From the NCBI RefSeq assembly GCF_947487605.1, contig NZ_CANKXK010000005.1, positions 124,001 to 188,000 of the forward strand: a stretch of 64,000 nt of DNA. Direction: 5' to 3'. Of this stretch, positions 9,250 through 20,200 are shown one piece after another. The position numbers and the translations under genes were made by a program. Origin of the DNA: an uncultured Algibacter sp. (GTDB lineage Bacteria > Bacteroidota > Bacteroidia > Flavobacteriales > Flavobacteriaceae). The notes under the pieces were generated by a model. The model made no database searches and was not told the origin of the DNA. It saw only the letters and a program-made list of their open reading frames with translations. The first letter of the stretch is position 1; every line of letters starts with the position of its first letter.

Positions 9250-9480
9250 ATGACAGATTCTAATTATATTAAAGTTTTTACGGGTAATCTTGTAATAAGT
9301 GAGCACATAAAGCAAAGCTTAGAAGAAATAGGAATTAGTGCTGTAATAAAAGTACAAAACGAATCTAACCTCAATCCAATTTTTGGAGGTCATTTACTTA
9401 AAGAAGTTTATGTACACAAGGATGAACTCGACAGAGCTGTTAAAGTTGTGCAAGGTATTACTGCCGAGTTAGAGTCTTAG
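9250..9480 (+). CDS. DUF2007 domain protein
   Basis: The 76-residue cytoplasmic protein has the alpha-beta fold and motifs of DUF2007 (putative signal-transducing protein): VFTGNLVISEHIKQSLEEIGI at the start and KEVYVHKDELDRAVKVV near the end. The family resembles small ferredoxin-fold sensor domains, but no reaction is known. It is transcribed alone and followed directly by a hairpin terminator shared with the convergent ABC-F gene. Confidence 0.82.
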   Translation: MTDSNYIKVFTGNLVISEHIKQSLEEIGISAVIKVQNESNLNPIFGGHLLKEVYVHKDELDRAVKVVQGITAELES

Positions 9481-9485
9481 AGCAA

Positions 9486-9514
9486 AAAAAATCCCGATAT
9501 CTCAGGATTTTTAA
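9486..9514. terminator. Bidirectional terminator between the DUF2007 and ABC-F genes
   Basis: aaaatcc and ggatttt pair around a 10-nt loop with A/T runs on both sides, between two convergent stop codons. Confidence 0.7.
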
Positions 9515-9520
9515 TTTTAT

Positions 9521-11188
<1,668 letters not shown>

Positions 11189-11294
11189 TTAGACGAAATG
11201 TAACTTAGATATTTTTAAACTTTAATGAATTAATGAGAATCTAGCTATAATAACATTTAACAGCGTATTAACAGGTCTTTTTAAATACAAGGCA

Positions 11295-11302
11295 TATTTT
11301 TG
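11295..11302 (+). promoter_or_regulatory. -7 promoter element of the thioredoxin-fold lipoprotein gene
   Basis: TATTTTTG matches TAnnTTTG and lies 30 nt before the ATG at 11333. There is no convincing -33 box. Confidence 0.45.
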
Positions 11303-11332
11303 TTTAGAATTTAGGGTGTCTCGCCCTAAACT

Positions 11333-12769
11333 ATGAAAAAGGGATTTATGAAATTATATATTGGTATACTATTAATTGCTGTTACTTTAATTGGTTGTAA
11401 AAAAGACAACAATTCTAGTCAAGATAATTATGCATATATAGGAGGGCAAATTATTAATCCGAAAAACAACTTTGTTGTTATAACTAAGTCTGAAACTACC
11501 TTAGATACTATTATTTTAGATGGTAATAATAGATTTTTATTTAAAATAAACGATTTAGAACAAGGTTTATACACGTTTCGACATGGTGATGAATTTCAAA
11601 TGGTGCTCTTAGAAGTTAATGATAGCATAATTTTTAGATTAAATACATTAGATTTTGATGAGTCGCTTGTGTATACGGGTAAAGGAGATAAAAAGAATAA
11701 CTACTTTATTAATGAGTTCTTGCAAAATGAAAAAAAGGAAAAGGAAATTTTTAAACTTTGCCAGCTAAATCCAGAAGATTATGAAAAAGAAATTAAATTA
11801 CTAAAAGCGCAAAAACTTGAGTATTTAGACCGATTTAAAACCAAACATGAAACAACCTCTTTATTTGATAAAGTAGCACAAGCAAATATTAACTATAATT
11901 ATTATTTCAATAAAGAAATTTATCCCTTTGTTCATTACGGAAAAAACAAAGCTGAAATTTTAGAATCCTTACCCGATGATTTTTATGCCTACCGACAAAA
12001 TGTTAACTACAATGACGACTTTTTAAAAGATTATTTTAATTATCAATCTTTCTTGAAATCTAATTTTAATAATTTAGCCCTTAAAGAACATCTAGGACAT
12101 GCTAAGAATGGGCATTTTAATGGAAAATCTGTTTGTTATACTTTAGATAAACTAAAGATTATTGATAGTCTAATAGATAATGTTTCTATTAAGAATGATT
12201 TGCTTTACCACTATACCATTAACTTTTTAACCAAAAATAAAAGTGAAGAATGTAGTGATGCTGTTTTAAAATCGTTTTTAGCAAAAAGCGATAGTAAAAA
12301 GAATAATGGTCAAATAAAACATTATGCGTCTTCAATATACAGATTAAAAAAAGGCAACAAATTACCTGAAATTTCTGTGATTGATTGTTACAATAAAGAG
12401 CAAAATATAAATGCAATTATAAATTCTACAACGGTATTATGTTTTTGGTCTCATTCTATATATGGTCATTTTAAAGACACACACAAAAAATTAAAGGAAC
12501 TACAAGTTAAATATCCAGAAGTTACCTTTATTACTATTAACATTGATGATTATGACTTAGAAATGATAACAAAAACATTGAAGCGCAATCATTTGTCTTT
12601 TGATAATAAATATCAATTTAAAGACAACAAAAAAGCAAAAGAGTCTTTAGCAATATATCCAATGACTAAGGCTATTATTATAGACAAGCACAAAAAAATA
12701 GTTGATAGTAATACCAACATATTTTATTCAGATTTTGAACAACAACTGTTAGGGTTATTAAATAAATAA
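11333..12769 (+). CDS. Lipoprotein with TlpA-like thioredoxin fold lacking the CxxC active site
   Basis: The product is 478 residues (or 472 from a second ATG at 11351). MKLYIGILLIAVTLIGC gives a lipoprotein signal. The C-terminal ~140 residues have the order of a TlpA/ResA thioredoxin domain: a strand VLCFW, a helix KKLKELQVKY, a strand VTFITINID, and a YPMTKAIIID strand with its Pro. Where TlpA has WCGPC, this protein reads WSHSIYGHF (about 371-379), with no cysteine at the active site. The middle (40-330) is unrecognised helical sequence. It is therefore unlikely to be a thiol oxidoreductase and may be a structural or binding relative. It stands alone. Confidence 0.75.
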   Translation: MKKGFMKLYIGILLIAVTLIGCKKDNNSSQDNYAYIGGQIINPKNNFVVITKSETTLDTIILDGNNRFLFKINDLEQGLYTFRHGDEFQMVLLEVNDSIIFRLNTLDFDESLVYTGKGDKKNNYFINEFLQNEKKEKEIFKLCQLNPEDYEKEIKLLKAQKLEYLDRFKTKHETTSLFDKVAQANINYNYYFNKEIYPFVHYGKNKAEILESLPDDFYAYRQNVNYNDDFLKDYFNYQSFLKSNFNNLALKEHLGHAKNGHFNGKSVCYTLDKLKIIDSLIDNVSIKNDLLYHYTINFLTKNKSEECSDAVLKSFLAKSDSKKNNGQIKHYASSIYRLKKGNKLPEISVIDCYNKEQNINAIINSTTVLCFWSHSIYGHFKDTHKKLKELQVKYPEVTFITINIDDYDLEMITKTLKRNHLSFDNKYQFKDNKKAKESLAIYPMTKAIIIDKHKKIVDSNTNIFYSDFEQQLLGLLNK

Positions 12770-12785
12770 TACCCTATATAAAAAC

Positions 12786-12822
12786 AAAAAAGCCTTTGTT
12801 GAAATTCAACAAAGGCTTTTTT
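12786..12822. terminator. Strong bidirectional terminator
   Basis: A near-perfect inverted repeat (aaaaaagcctttgttgaa / ttcaacaaaggctttttt) lies between the convergent lipoprotein and transaldolase genes. Confidence 0.9.
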
Positions 12823-12836
12823 GTATGTATAAAATC

Positions 12837-13490
12837 TTAATTACCCTTTTTGTAATCTGCTAAAAACTTAGCTAACCCAATATCTGTTAATGGATGTTTA
12901 AGCAATCCTTCAATTGAACTAAGAGGGCCTGTCATAACATCGGCTCCTAATTTAGCACAATCTATAACATGCATGGTATGACGTACAGAAGCCGCTAGTA
13001 TTTCTGTATCGAAGGCATAGTTATCATAAATATGTCTAATCTCTGCAATTAAGTTTAAACCATCGGTAGAAATATCATCAAGACGCCCAATAAATGGAGA
13101 AACGTAGGTTGCTCCTGCCTTAGCTGCTAATAAGGCTTGTCCTGCTGAAAAAACAAGTGTTACGTTTGTTTTTATTCCTTTTTCTGAAAAATATTTACAA
13201 GCCTTAACACCATCTTTTATCATTGGTAGTTTAACAACTATTTGGTCATGCAATTCGGCTAGAGCTTCTCCTTCTCTAATCATGCCCTCAAAATCTGTTG
13301 CAATAACCTCTGCACTAACATCGCCATCTACTATATTACAAATAGCAACGTAGTGTTTCAAAATATTATCATGACCCGTAATACCTTCTTTAGCCATTAA
13401 GGACGGATTGGTTGTTACACCATCTAAAACTCCAAGGTCTTGAGCTTCTTTTATCTGGTCTAGATTCGCTGTATCTATAAAAAATTTCAT
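12837..13490 (-). CDS. Transaldolase-like / fructose-6-phosphate aldolase family protein
   Basis: The 217-residue product belongs to the short TalC/FSA group of class I aldolases, which form a Schiff base on a lysine in a TIM barrel. It starts with [20 protein letters not shown], followed by [13 protein letters not shown]. The Schiff-base lysine is in VVKLPM (about 85), and SPFIGRLDD comes later, with ASVRH near the end. Members annotated as transaldolase work in the non-oxidative pentose phosphate pathway, whereas FSA cleaves fructose 6-phosphate. Sequence alone does not settle which applies. It is monocistronic. Confidence 0.9.
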   Translation of the reverse strand: MKFFIDTANLDQIKEAQDLGVLDGVTTNPSLMAKEGITGHDNILKHYVAICNIVDGDVSAEVIATDFEGMIREGEALAELHDQIVVKLPMIKDGVKACKYFSEKGIKTNVTLVFSAGQALLAAKAGATYVSPFIGRLDDISTDGLNLIAEIRHIYDNYAFDTEILAASVRHTMHVIDCAKLGADVMTGPLSSIEGLLKHPLTDIGLAKFLADYKKGN

Positions 13491-13592
13491 TCTAAAAATA
13501 GTTTAGGTTATTTTAATTAATAGGCGAATTTACAATAATAAGCTAGTTAGCTTAATAAATTCTATAAAAATATATTAACAACTTAAAATAAG

Positions 13593-14018
13593 TTAGTTAA
13601 CTACAAGTCTGTACCTTTCTATTGTAGTGTCTTCACATAAACCATCACAATCATTTAGTCTATTTTCACACTCATCATAATAATCGTTTGCCTGTTCTAC
13701 ACTTAGGCGAATGGTAAAATTATAAACCCCAGATTCTTGAGCTCGTCCTTCAATTATTACGCTTCTATAATCTACAATAAATTCTAGTCCGCGAGGCAAT
13801 TCGCCATCAATCGAAAAATAATAGTAATACCTATCATCGTGTGGTTCATTGTTAATATCGGCTCGAATTTCTTCAAAATAATAATTATTTACTTGTGCTG
13901 TACCAAGTCTATTATCTTCTAACTGTGGATGTCTATTAACTACACATTCCAAAATATCTTGACAACTTGAAAGAATAAAAAAGGAAAGTATTACTGCTGC
14001 TGATAAAGATCGTTTCAT
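13593..14018 (-). CDS. Small lipoprotein with putative Ig-like (He_PIG-like) fold
   Basis: The 141-residue product has a lipoprotein signal (MKRSLSAAVILSFFILSSC). The segment LPRGLEFIVDYRSVIIEG followed by SGVYNFTIRLSVE resembles the He_PIG putative Ig domain, where 'LPxGLxF...GxP...GxYxFTVxV' is typical. Five further cysteines lie in the mature part, several clustered near the C-terminus (ECENRLNDCDGLCED), suggesting disulfides or metal contact. I do not recognise a specific function. It is flanked by the aldolase and SDR genes on the same strand with gaps of 102 and 50 bp. Confidence 0.65.
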   Translation of the reverse strand: MKRSLSAAVILSFFILSSCQDILECVVNRHPQLEDNRLGTAQVNNYYFEEIRADINNEPHDDRYYYYFSIDGELPRGLEFIVDYRSVIIEGRAQESGVYNFTIRLSVEQANDYYDECENRLNDCDGLCEDTTIERYRLVVN

Positions 14019-14068
14019 GATTTGATGAATTTAGAAACAGTAACATCAAATAACGTACCAATAAACAA

Positions 14069-14872
14069 CTAGAGATTGTAGTGGTTCATCAAGAGTCTTT
14101 CGTAAACCTTATCTGGAAGTATTCTTTTAAGAACAATAGAAAATTTTTGCATAAACTCCCCAACTTTATAATGCCCTTTAGGTTTTTTGGTGTTTATAAT
14201 TTTGAATATTTGTTGAGCCATCAAATTAGGGTTACTACCACTATCTACATGATTGTTCATTAATTTTAACGTATTTCCATAAGATTCTTTATAAGGAGAA
14301 TCTTCTAAAAGAGGCGCATGATAACGTCCAGATGCGATATTGGTTGCGAAATCACCTGGAGCCACATTAACCATATCTATGTTAAAACCTTTTAACTCCA
14401 TTCTAAAAGCTTCGGTTAAAAGCTCTAAAGCACCTTTACTAGCACTATAAATGCCTCGATATGGTAAGCCCATATAACCAGCTATAGAAGTGATATTAAT
14501 AATTAAACCTGCTTTTTGATTACGCATATAAGGAAGTGCCGTTTTAATAGCATTAATTGGCCCAAAAAAGTTTGTCTCAAAATTTGCTTTGATCTCTATT
14601 TCTGGAGTTTCTTCAATAGGACCTGTTATGCCTGCTCCTGCATTATTTATTAAAACATCTAGTTTGCCTTCTTTTTCTATAATACTGGTAATTGCTTTTT
14701 CAATTGTACTAATATCTTTAACATCAAGCTCTATAATTGGGAAAACACTATCTTTATAATTTGCAGGATTTCTACTGGTGCCATATACGGTATAACCCTT
14801 TTTGGTTAGATATTCGCCTGTAGATTTACCAATCCCAGATGAACCACCAGTAATTAAAACAACTTTCGACAT
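14069..14872 (-). CDS. SDR-family NAD(P)-dependent oxidoreductase
   Basis: This 267-residue classical short-chain dehydrogenase has the cofactor motif TGGSSGIG at the N-terminus, NNAGAG (about 76-81), the catalytic Ser in INITSIAGYMG, and Tyr/Lys in YSASKGA. GTSRNP after beta-2 carries an Arg, which favours NADP(H). The substrate cannot be predicted; the C-terminal part resembles SDRs acting on hydroxysteroid- or retinol-like substrates, a group often over-annotated. It has no obvious pathway partner here. Confidence 0.9.
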   Translation of the reverse strand: MSKVVLITGGSSGIGKSTGEYLTKKGYTVYGTSRNPANYKDSVFPIIELDVKDISTIEKAITSIIEKEGKLDVLINNAGAGITGPIEETPEIEIKANFETNFFGPINAIKTALPYMRNQKAGLIINITSIAGYMGLPYRGIYSASKGALELLTEAFRMELKGFNIDMVNVAPGDFATNIASGRYHAPLLEDSPYKESYGNTLKLMNNHVDSGSNPNLMAQQIFKIINTKKPKGHYKVGEFMQKFSIVLKRILPDKVYERLLMNHYNL

Positions 14873-14953
14873 AATAATTGAAACTATAAAATCAAAACAC
14901 CAAAATACAATTTAAAATAATTTGAACTATAATTAGCATCATAAATTAATGTG

Positions 14954-15019
14954 ATTTCCACCTTCATGGAAATGTGCAATAAACTAAAAAATCTTGATTA
15001 GCTAAAGCTTTCAAGATTT
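14954..15019 (-). terminator. Two hairpins downstream of the SRP RNA
   Basis: atttcca/tggaaat (14954-14973) and aaatcttga/tcaagattt (14989-15019) are inverted repeats. The second is followed on the minus strand by a T-rich run, so it can act as a backup terminator for the RNA gene. Confidence 0.5.
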
Positions 15020-15032
15020 AATTTTATTGTAC

Positions 15033-15133
15033 AAAAAAAGGCAAGCTACCTACATCACACTGCTACAACCGTATACCTTTGCTGCGTTCCCGCCCTGGAG
15101 GATTCAACAGGAGCTAGTTGTGTAGGACTTGCC
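15033..15133 (-). ncRNA. ffs: Signal recognition particle RNA, small bacterial (4.5S) type
   Basis: On the minus strand the RNA begins GGCAAGTCCTACACA and ends GTAGGTAGCTTGCC, so the ends pair into one long hairpin. The apical domain contains CCAGGGCGGGAACGCAGCAAAGG, which carries the symmetric and asymmetric internal loops bound by the Ffh M domain. The stem is followed by seven T residues (15033-15039), which serve as the terminator. The length of about 94 nt is normal for a small SRP RNA. It guides co-translational insertion of membrane proteins with Ffh and FtsY. Confidence 0.92.
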
Positions 15134-15138
15134 GGCTG

Positions 15139-15168
15139 CAAAGATACAACCTTTTAAAATTTTCACAA
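15139..15168 (-). promoter_or_regulatory. Promoter of the SRP RNA
   Basis: On the minus strand TTG (15166-15168) and TATCTTTG (15139-15146, consensus TAnnTTTG) are 19 nt apart, and the RNA starts about 6 nt after the -7 element. Confidence 0.75.
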
Positions 15169-15221
15169 TGATTTTTTATACTGATTTTAAATAAATATCT
15201 TGCTCAAAATTTAAGTTTAAA

Positions 15222-16256
15222 ATGAACATATTTAAAGCTCTTATAATCATATTTTTAGCTGGACTCGTAATTTCATGTGGTTCTAACTCTGGTCAAAAAA
15301 AAAGTGATTTCTCTATTAAAACCAATGCTGAAAAAGGAAATATTTCTATTTCTGAAACTTTAAACATTTCACTAATAAACAAGAAGAATCATCTTGTTGA
15401 TTCTGTTACTTATACTATTGAAGACAATACTATAGCTGAATCTAATAACTTGTCAAATTTTAAATTAGGAAAACATACTATTGAGGCTACGGTATATTTT
15501 AATAATGAAAAACAAGTGGCAACTAGTCAAATAACCATTTTAAATAATGAGGTTCCTAAAATATACACTTATAAAATTATAAATGAATATCCTCACGATA
15601 TAACTTCATACACGCAAGGTATTGAGTTTTTTAATGATAATCTTTACGAAAGCACTGGACAATATAAAGAGTCTAAGCTTCGCCAAATAAACTATAAAAC
15701 GGGAGAGGTTATAAAAAATATTGATTTGGCTGATGAATACTTTGGTGAAGGACTTACTATATTGAATGATAAAATATATCAACTTACTTGGAAAGAAGGT
15801 ACAGGCTTTGTTTACGATGTAAATACATTTGATAAACTAAGCAGTTTTAGATATGGTAACAGTAAGGAAGGTTGGGGTCTATGCAACAACGAGAATATAA
15901 TTTATAAAAGCGATGGGACTGAAAAAATATGGTTACTAAATCCTGAAACATTAATAGAAGAAGACAACATTCAGGTTTACACGAATAAAGGAAAGATAAT
16001 TGGCATTAATGAAATGGAGTGGGTTAATGGAAGTATTTATGCTAATCGGTATCAAAAAGATGGTGTAGCCATTATTAATCCTAAAAACGGTGCTGTTATT
16101 GGAGTAATAGATTTTAAACCATTAAAGGCTAAAGTGACTCAGCATGACAATTTAGATGTACTAAATGGTATAGCTTATAATCCAACAACAAAAACTTTAT
16201 TTGTTACTGGTAAGCGTTGGGATAAGCTTTTTGAAGTTGAAATTGTAGAGAAATAG
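15222..16256 (+). CDS. Glutaminyl-peptide cyclotransferase, five-bladed beta-propeller type (lipoprotein)
   Basis: The 344-residue protein has a lipoprotein signal (MNIFKALIIIFLAGLVISC). The C-terminal ~240 residues are a Glu_cyclase_2 (PF05096) domain: FPHDI-like YPHDITSYTQGIEF, LYESTGQYKESKLRQI, FGEGLTIL, and LNGIAYNPTTKTLFVTGKRWDKLFEV. This plant/bacterial-type enzyme cyclises N-terminal glutamine to pyroglutamate. It makes sense in this phylum, where many exported proteins start with Gln after signal cleavage; several proteins in this window have ...AQ or ...GQ at the predicted cleavage site. A region of ~100 residues before the propeller looks Ig-like. The two stops at 16256 and 16259 converge with sprF. 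Confidence 0.88.
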   Translation: MNIFKALIIIFLAGLVISCGSNSGQKKSDFSIKTNAEKGNISISETLNISLINKKNHLVDSVTYTIEDNTIAESNNLSNFKLGKHTIEATVYFNNEKQVATSQITILNNEVPKIYTYKIINEYPHDITSYTQGIEFFNDNLYESTGQYKESKLRQINYKTGEVIKNIDLADEYFGEGLTILNDKIYQLTWKEGTGFVYDVNTFDKLSSFRYGNSKEGWGLCNNENIIYKSDGTEKIWLLNPETLIEEDNIQVYTNKGKIIGINEMEWVNGSIYANRYQKDGVAIINPKNGAVIGVIDFKPLKAKVTQHDNLDVLNGIAYNPTTKTLFVTGKRWDKLFEVEIVEK

Positions 16257-16258
16257 AT

Positions 16259-17239
16259 TTAATACCTAACTCGCGTCTTAGTACATGGACAGTTACTAAT
16301 TGCACGTAAAAAGTTTAATCCAATAGTAACAACGTGCGTTCCTGAGTTATACGCAGATAATTCGTTAGTTGTTATTTGATAAGCATATCCAAAATAAACA
16401 ATAGACTTATTAAACCCTACCATAGGTCCTATGTTAAGTGGCTTTAAAAATTGATCGTTTAGGAAACGGTAAGAAATACCAGCCCAAAAATAATCGTCGT
16501 TTCTACCAAATTTTCTCATTTTAAAATTTAAATCGGTACTCGAACGCTTATCGCTACTAAAGTATTGATAGAACATAGATGGTTCGAACTCAATACCATT
16601 CTTTTTAGTCTCACCAAAGGTAATACCAGAATATACTTGATAATTCATAAGTAAATTAGGTTCTGCTACTCTAATTTCACTAACTTTTTTTTCAAGAATA
16701 TTATTGGCGTTTAAACTAAAGAAGAATGCTTTATATCTGTATAGTGCTCCAATATCAAAATTTGTATTCGAAGTTCTCCTATCATCTGTTACAAACGGAT
16801 CAATAATTGGGTTTTCGTAAGATGTATTAAAATTATGTATGTCAATCTTAAAGTTATTTACATTGAGTGAAATACCTAATGACAGATATTGTTCTGAGCT
16901 AACATCTAAAATTAAATGATGTGCAAACGAAAATTTTGCACCTGATTGAATGGTGTTTCCGTTTCTATCGTTATAAAAAGAAAAACCTAAACCAGAACGG
17001 TCGCCTAATCTTATATCTGCATAAACCGATTGATTATCTGGAGCACCTTTTATACCCACCCATTGCGTTAATCCGTTCGCTCTAATTTTTAAATTATCCC
17101 CTATTCCAGCATACGTTGGAGAAACCACGAAATTATTATCTGCTAAGTATTGCGTAAATACAGGCAAATTTAACTCCTGACCATAGTTGTAGGAAGCAAC
17201 TATAAGTAGCAGGTATATGATTGGTTTTCTTAGGTTCAT
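16259..17239 (-). CDS. sprF: PorP/SprF-family type IX secretion membrane protein
   Basis: PorP/SprF proteins are outer-membrane beta-barrels that pair with a T9SS type-B cargo protein and are needed to export or anchor it. I use the ATG at 17239 (MNLRKPIIYLLLIVASYNYGQ, a clean signal peptide); the frame extends to an ATG at 17263. Family hallmarks are PVFTQYLADNNFVVSPTYAG, a gap of polar strands, GLGFSFYNDRNG, and FAHHL. It is the last gene of the adhesin cluster, just behind the giant sprB-like gene, the same order as Flavobacterium johnsoniae sprB-sprF. The C-terminus ends in CPCTKTRVRY, with two cysteines close together. Confidence 0.9.
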   Translation of the reverse strand: MNLRKPIIYLLLIVASYNYGQELNLPVFTQYLADNNFVVSPTYAGIGDNLKIRANGLTQWVGIKGAPDNQSVYADIRLGDRSGLGFSFYNDRNGNTIQSGAKFSFAHHLILDVSSEQYLSLGISLNVNNFKIDIHNFNTSYENPIIDPFVTDDRRTSNTNFDIGALYRYKAFFFSLNANNILEKKVSEIRVAEPNLLMNYQVYSGITFGETKKNGIEFEPSMFYQYFSSDKRSSTDLNFKMRKFGRNDDYFWAGISYRFLNDQFLKPLNIGPMVGFNKSIVYFGYAYQITTNELSAYNSGTHVVTIGLNFLRAISNCPCTKTRVRY

Positions 17240-17270
17240 AATTTTAATGTTTGAGGCATTCATTAATAAT

Positions 17271-20200
17271 TTAGCGGTATAAGGTAAAATGTCCTACAAA
17301 ATCTCGTCTATCTTTTTCATCGTTTAATTTCACAACATACCAATAATCTCCAGTAGGTAGTTCTCGTCCATTATATTTACCGTCCCACTTCTCTCCTACT
17401 CGTAGCGTTACTATTTTACGACCATATCTATCAAAAATATCGAAGGTTAAATCTCGATATTGATCGGTACAACCTGGGCCCCAACCATCTTGATTACCAT
17501 CACCATTAGGTGTGAAATAATTAGTAATACATACATCTACATATTCAAAATACTTAGTAGCTATAGCTACACAACCATTAGAATCGGTAACGGTTACTGT
17601 GTAGTCTCCAGATTCATAAATTAAAAAGGTATTCGTGCTTCCATAAGATTCTCCGTTTAAGGTATATTCATAATCTCCCGTTCCTCCTGATGCCACAGCA
17701 ACAATTTCATTTATAGCTCCATCTTCTAATACTAATTGTAAAGGCGTGTAATCTGCTATATCAAATGGTTGTGTTTGTTGAATACAACCATTGGTGTGTC
17801 TCACATCTATGTAATGCCCTATTCCTGCAGGAACATTTATAAAAACATTACTTGCTTGATAAGGTCCTCCGTTTAAAGAATAATCGAATTGTGAAAGGTC
17901 TGTATTACTAGCATCAACCGTTACGGTAACTAAACTATTAGAGATATTATTTGTACAACTATATTCTACTGTTACTTCAGGGTTAATTATTATAGATTCT
18001 GGGAATGTAATATTCCATTCAGATTCACAATCTAAAGCATCACGTACATAAACAATATGGTCGCCACCAATTAATCCTATAAAGTCAAACTGGGTTTGAG
18101 TTGCTGTTCCAGTAGTGTAAGTGCCATTTATATCATCTAAACTGACACTGTAAGGTAAATTACCTCCAGAAATATCGATACTAAATTCACCATTCATATC
18201 ACCATCACAAACTTCAGGTAAAATAGAATTTGGAACTATAATGATTGATACTGGAATTGGGTCAATCAAAGTTTCAGTAAAGGTTACATAACAACCTAAT
18301 TCGTCTTGAACGATTATATCATAAGTTCCTGGAGCAAGGTTATCAAATATTGGATCGTCAAAGAATTGGTCTAAACGAGGTGAAATTGCATATTTAATAA
18401 TACCCGTTCCTCCTGTTGCAGTTATTTCAATAATACCATCATCACCTCCAGCACAGGTTACAGGAGTAACGGTGTGGGTTTCACTTAAAGGTGTTGAAGG
18501 TTCTGTTATTGTTACTTGTGACGAAACCTCCAAACAATCACCACTTTCTACTTGTACTTGATAGGTTCCAATAGGAAGATCTGTAAAAACTCCTGGACTA
18601 TTTTGTGTTGCCCCAGTTAAATCATTTCCAGCACCATCTTGTAATGTGTAAATGTAATTACCTAGACCTCCTTCAGCTTCAGCTACAATAACACCCGTAG
18701 TATCTCCAGCACAGTTTATGCTTGCATTTGTTGTGTCTAAGGTAACCATTAAAGCTGGAAGCGGATCGATAGTTATTTCATTTGAAACTACAGCAACACA
18801 ACCGTTAGCATCTCGCACATAATATTGATAAGTTCCTGCCGGCACAAAGAAAATAGCCTGCGTTGTAAACGATCCTAAAACCGTAGCAAAGTTTGGAATA
18901 CTACTATATTCATAAATACCTGTACCTCCTGTTGCACTCAAGGTAAGCGTCGCATCGTTATTACAAGTTAGCGACGTGTCTTTAACTAAAGAGGCTATTA
19001 TTTCGGTTGGTGCCGAAATTGTAATATCTGAGGTTGTAAATACACAGTTAAAACCATCTATTACTGTTACATTATAAGTTCCCGCACCTAAACCAGTAAA
19101 TATATTTGATATCTGTGGTCCAGAAGAACTAATTGTTGGCGTTAATGTATTAAGTGTATAAGTGTAATTACTTCCTTGTCCGCCTGTAACATTACTAACA
19201 GTTATTGTTGCATTGGTATCCCCAAAACAAGTAAGCAAAGTTGGAGTTGCAGCAATTGTTGCATTAATTGGTGGTGGATTATTTAATGACACATTTGTAC
19301 TAGAAACACAGCCTTGGCTATCTCTAACACTTACCGTGTAAATACCTGCAGTTAAATCTGTAAAGCTAGACGTAGTACTATAAGGTGTAATAATTGCACC
19401 ACTTGTTATTTCTAATTGATATTCATAAGCTCCTGGCCAACCTCCTGTTGCACTCGCTGAAATTGATCCGTCGTTATTTCCACTTACACATGTAATTTCT
19501 GTATGTGTTTCTGAAATTGTTAACGGAGCAGTTGGAGCTGTAATGGTAAAGTTTTCACTTATTGTACAAAATGGAATATTTAATAAAGTTCCTGTTAATA
19601 TATAAGTTCCTGAAGCTAAACCAGACACAGTTACTGGCCCTGCATTCGCAGTGCTTCCAGTTGTGACTGTAGTACCTGTTGCATCAACTATAGTATAATT
19701 GAATGCACCAGATTCATCTGAAGGTGTTGGAACTCTGTCTATAAAAGTGATATTAACACTACCATCTGCAGCATTAAAACAAGTAACATCGTTAAGCACA
19801 TCTACATTAAATTCAAATGTATTTGGGTCATTAACATAATGAGTTGTTTGCAGACTACATCCAGTATCTAAATTAATAACAGTAATAATATAATTACCTA
19901 TTGGTAACCCTGTAAAGATACCTGTAGTATTCGTTTGGCTATAAACACCTCCTATTACTGAACCTGCTATATCTTCAACTGTATATTGTATATTAGTAGG
20001 CACTCCATAAATACTGTTAACAGTTACTGAAATATCTTCATCTGTTGTACATGTAATTGGGTTATCTACATTAACATCTATAGTATCTATATCTGCGTAA
20101 GGTGCAATTGTTGCAGAAGTGTTTCCTAAACAACTATTATTATCATAAACATTAATTGTGTAAGTGCCTCCTAAAAAGTCTGATTCTGTATAAACATTAC

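Noticed and set aside
13540-13553. aagctagttagctt hairpin as terminator of the gene at 13593-14018
   Set aside because: It has a 2-nt loop and no T run on the minus strand.
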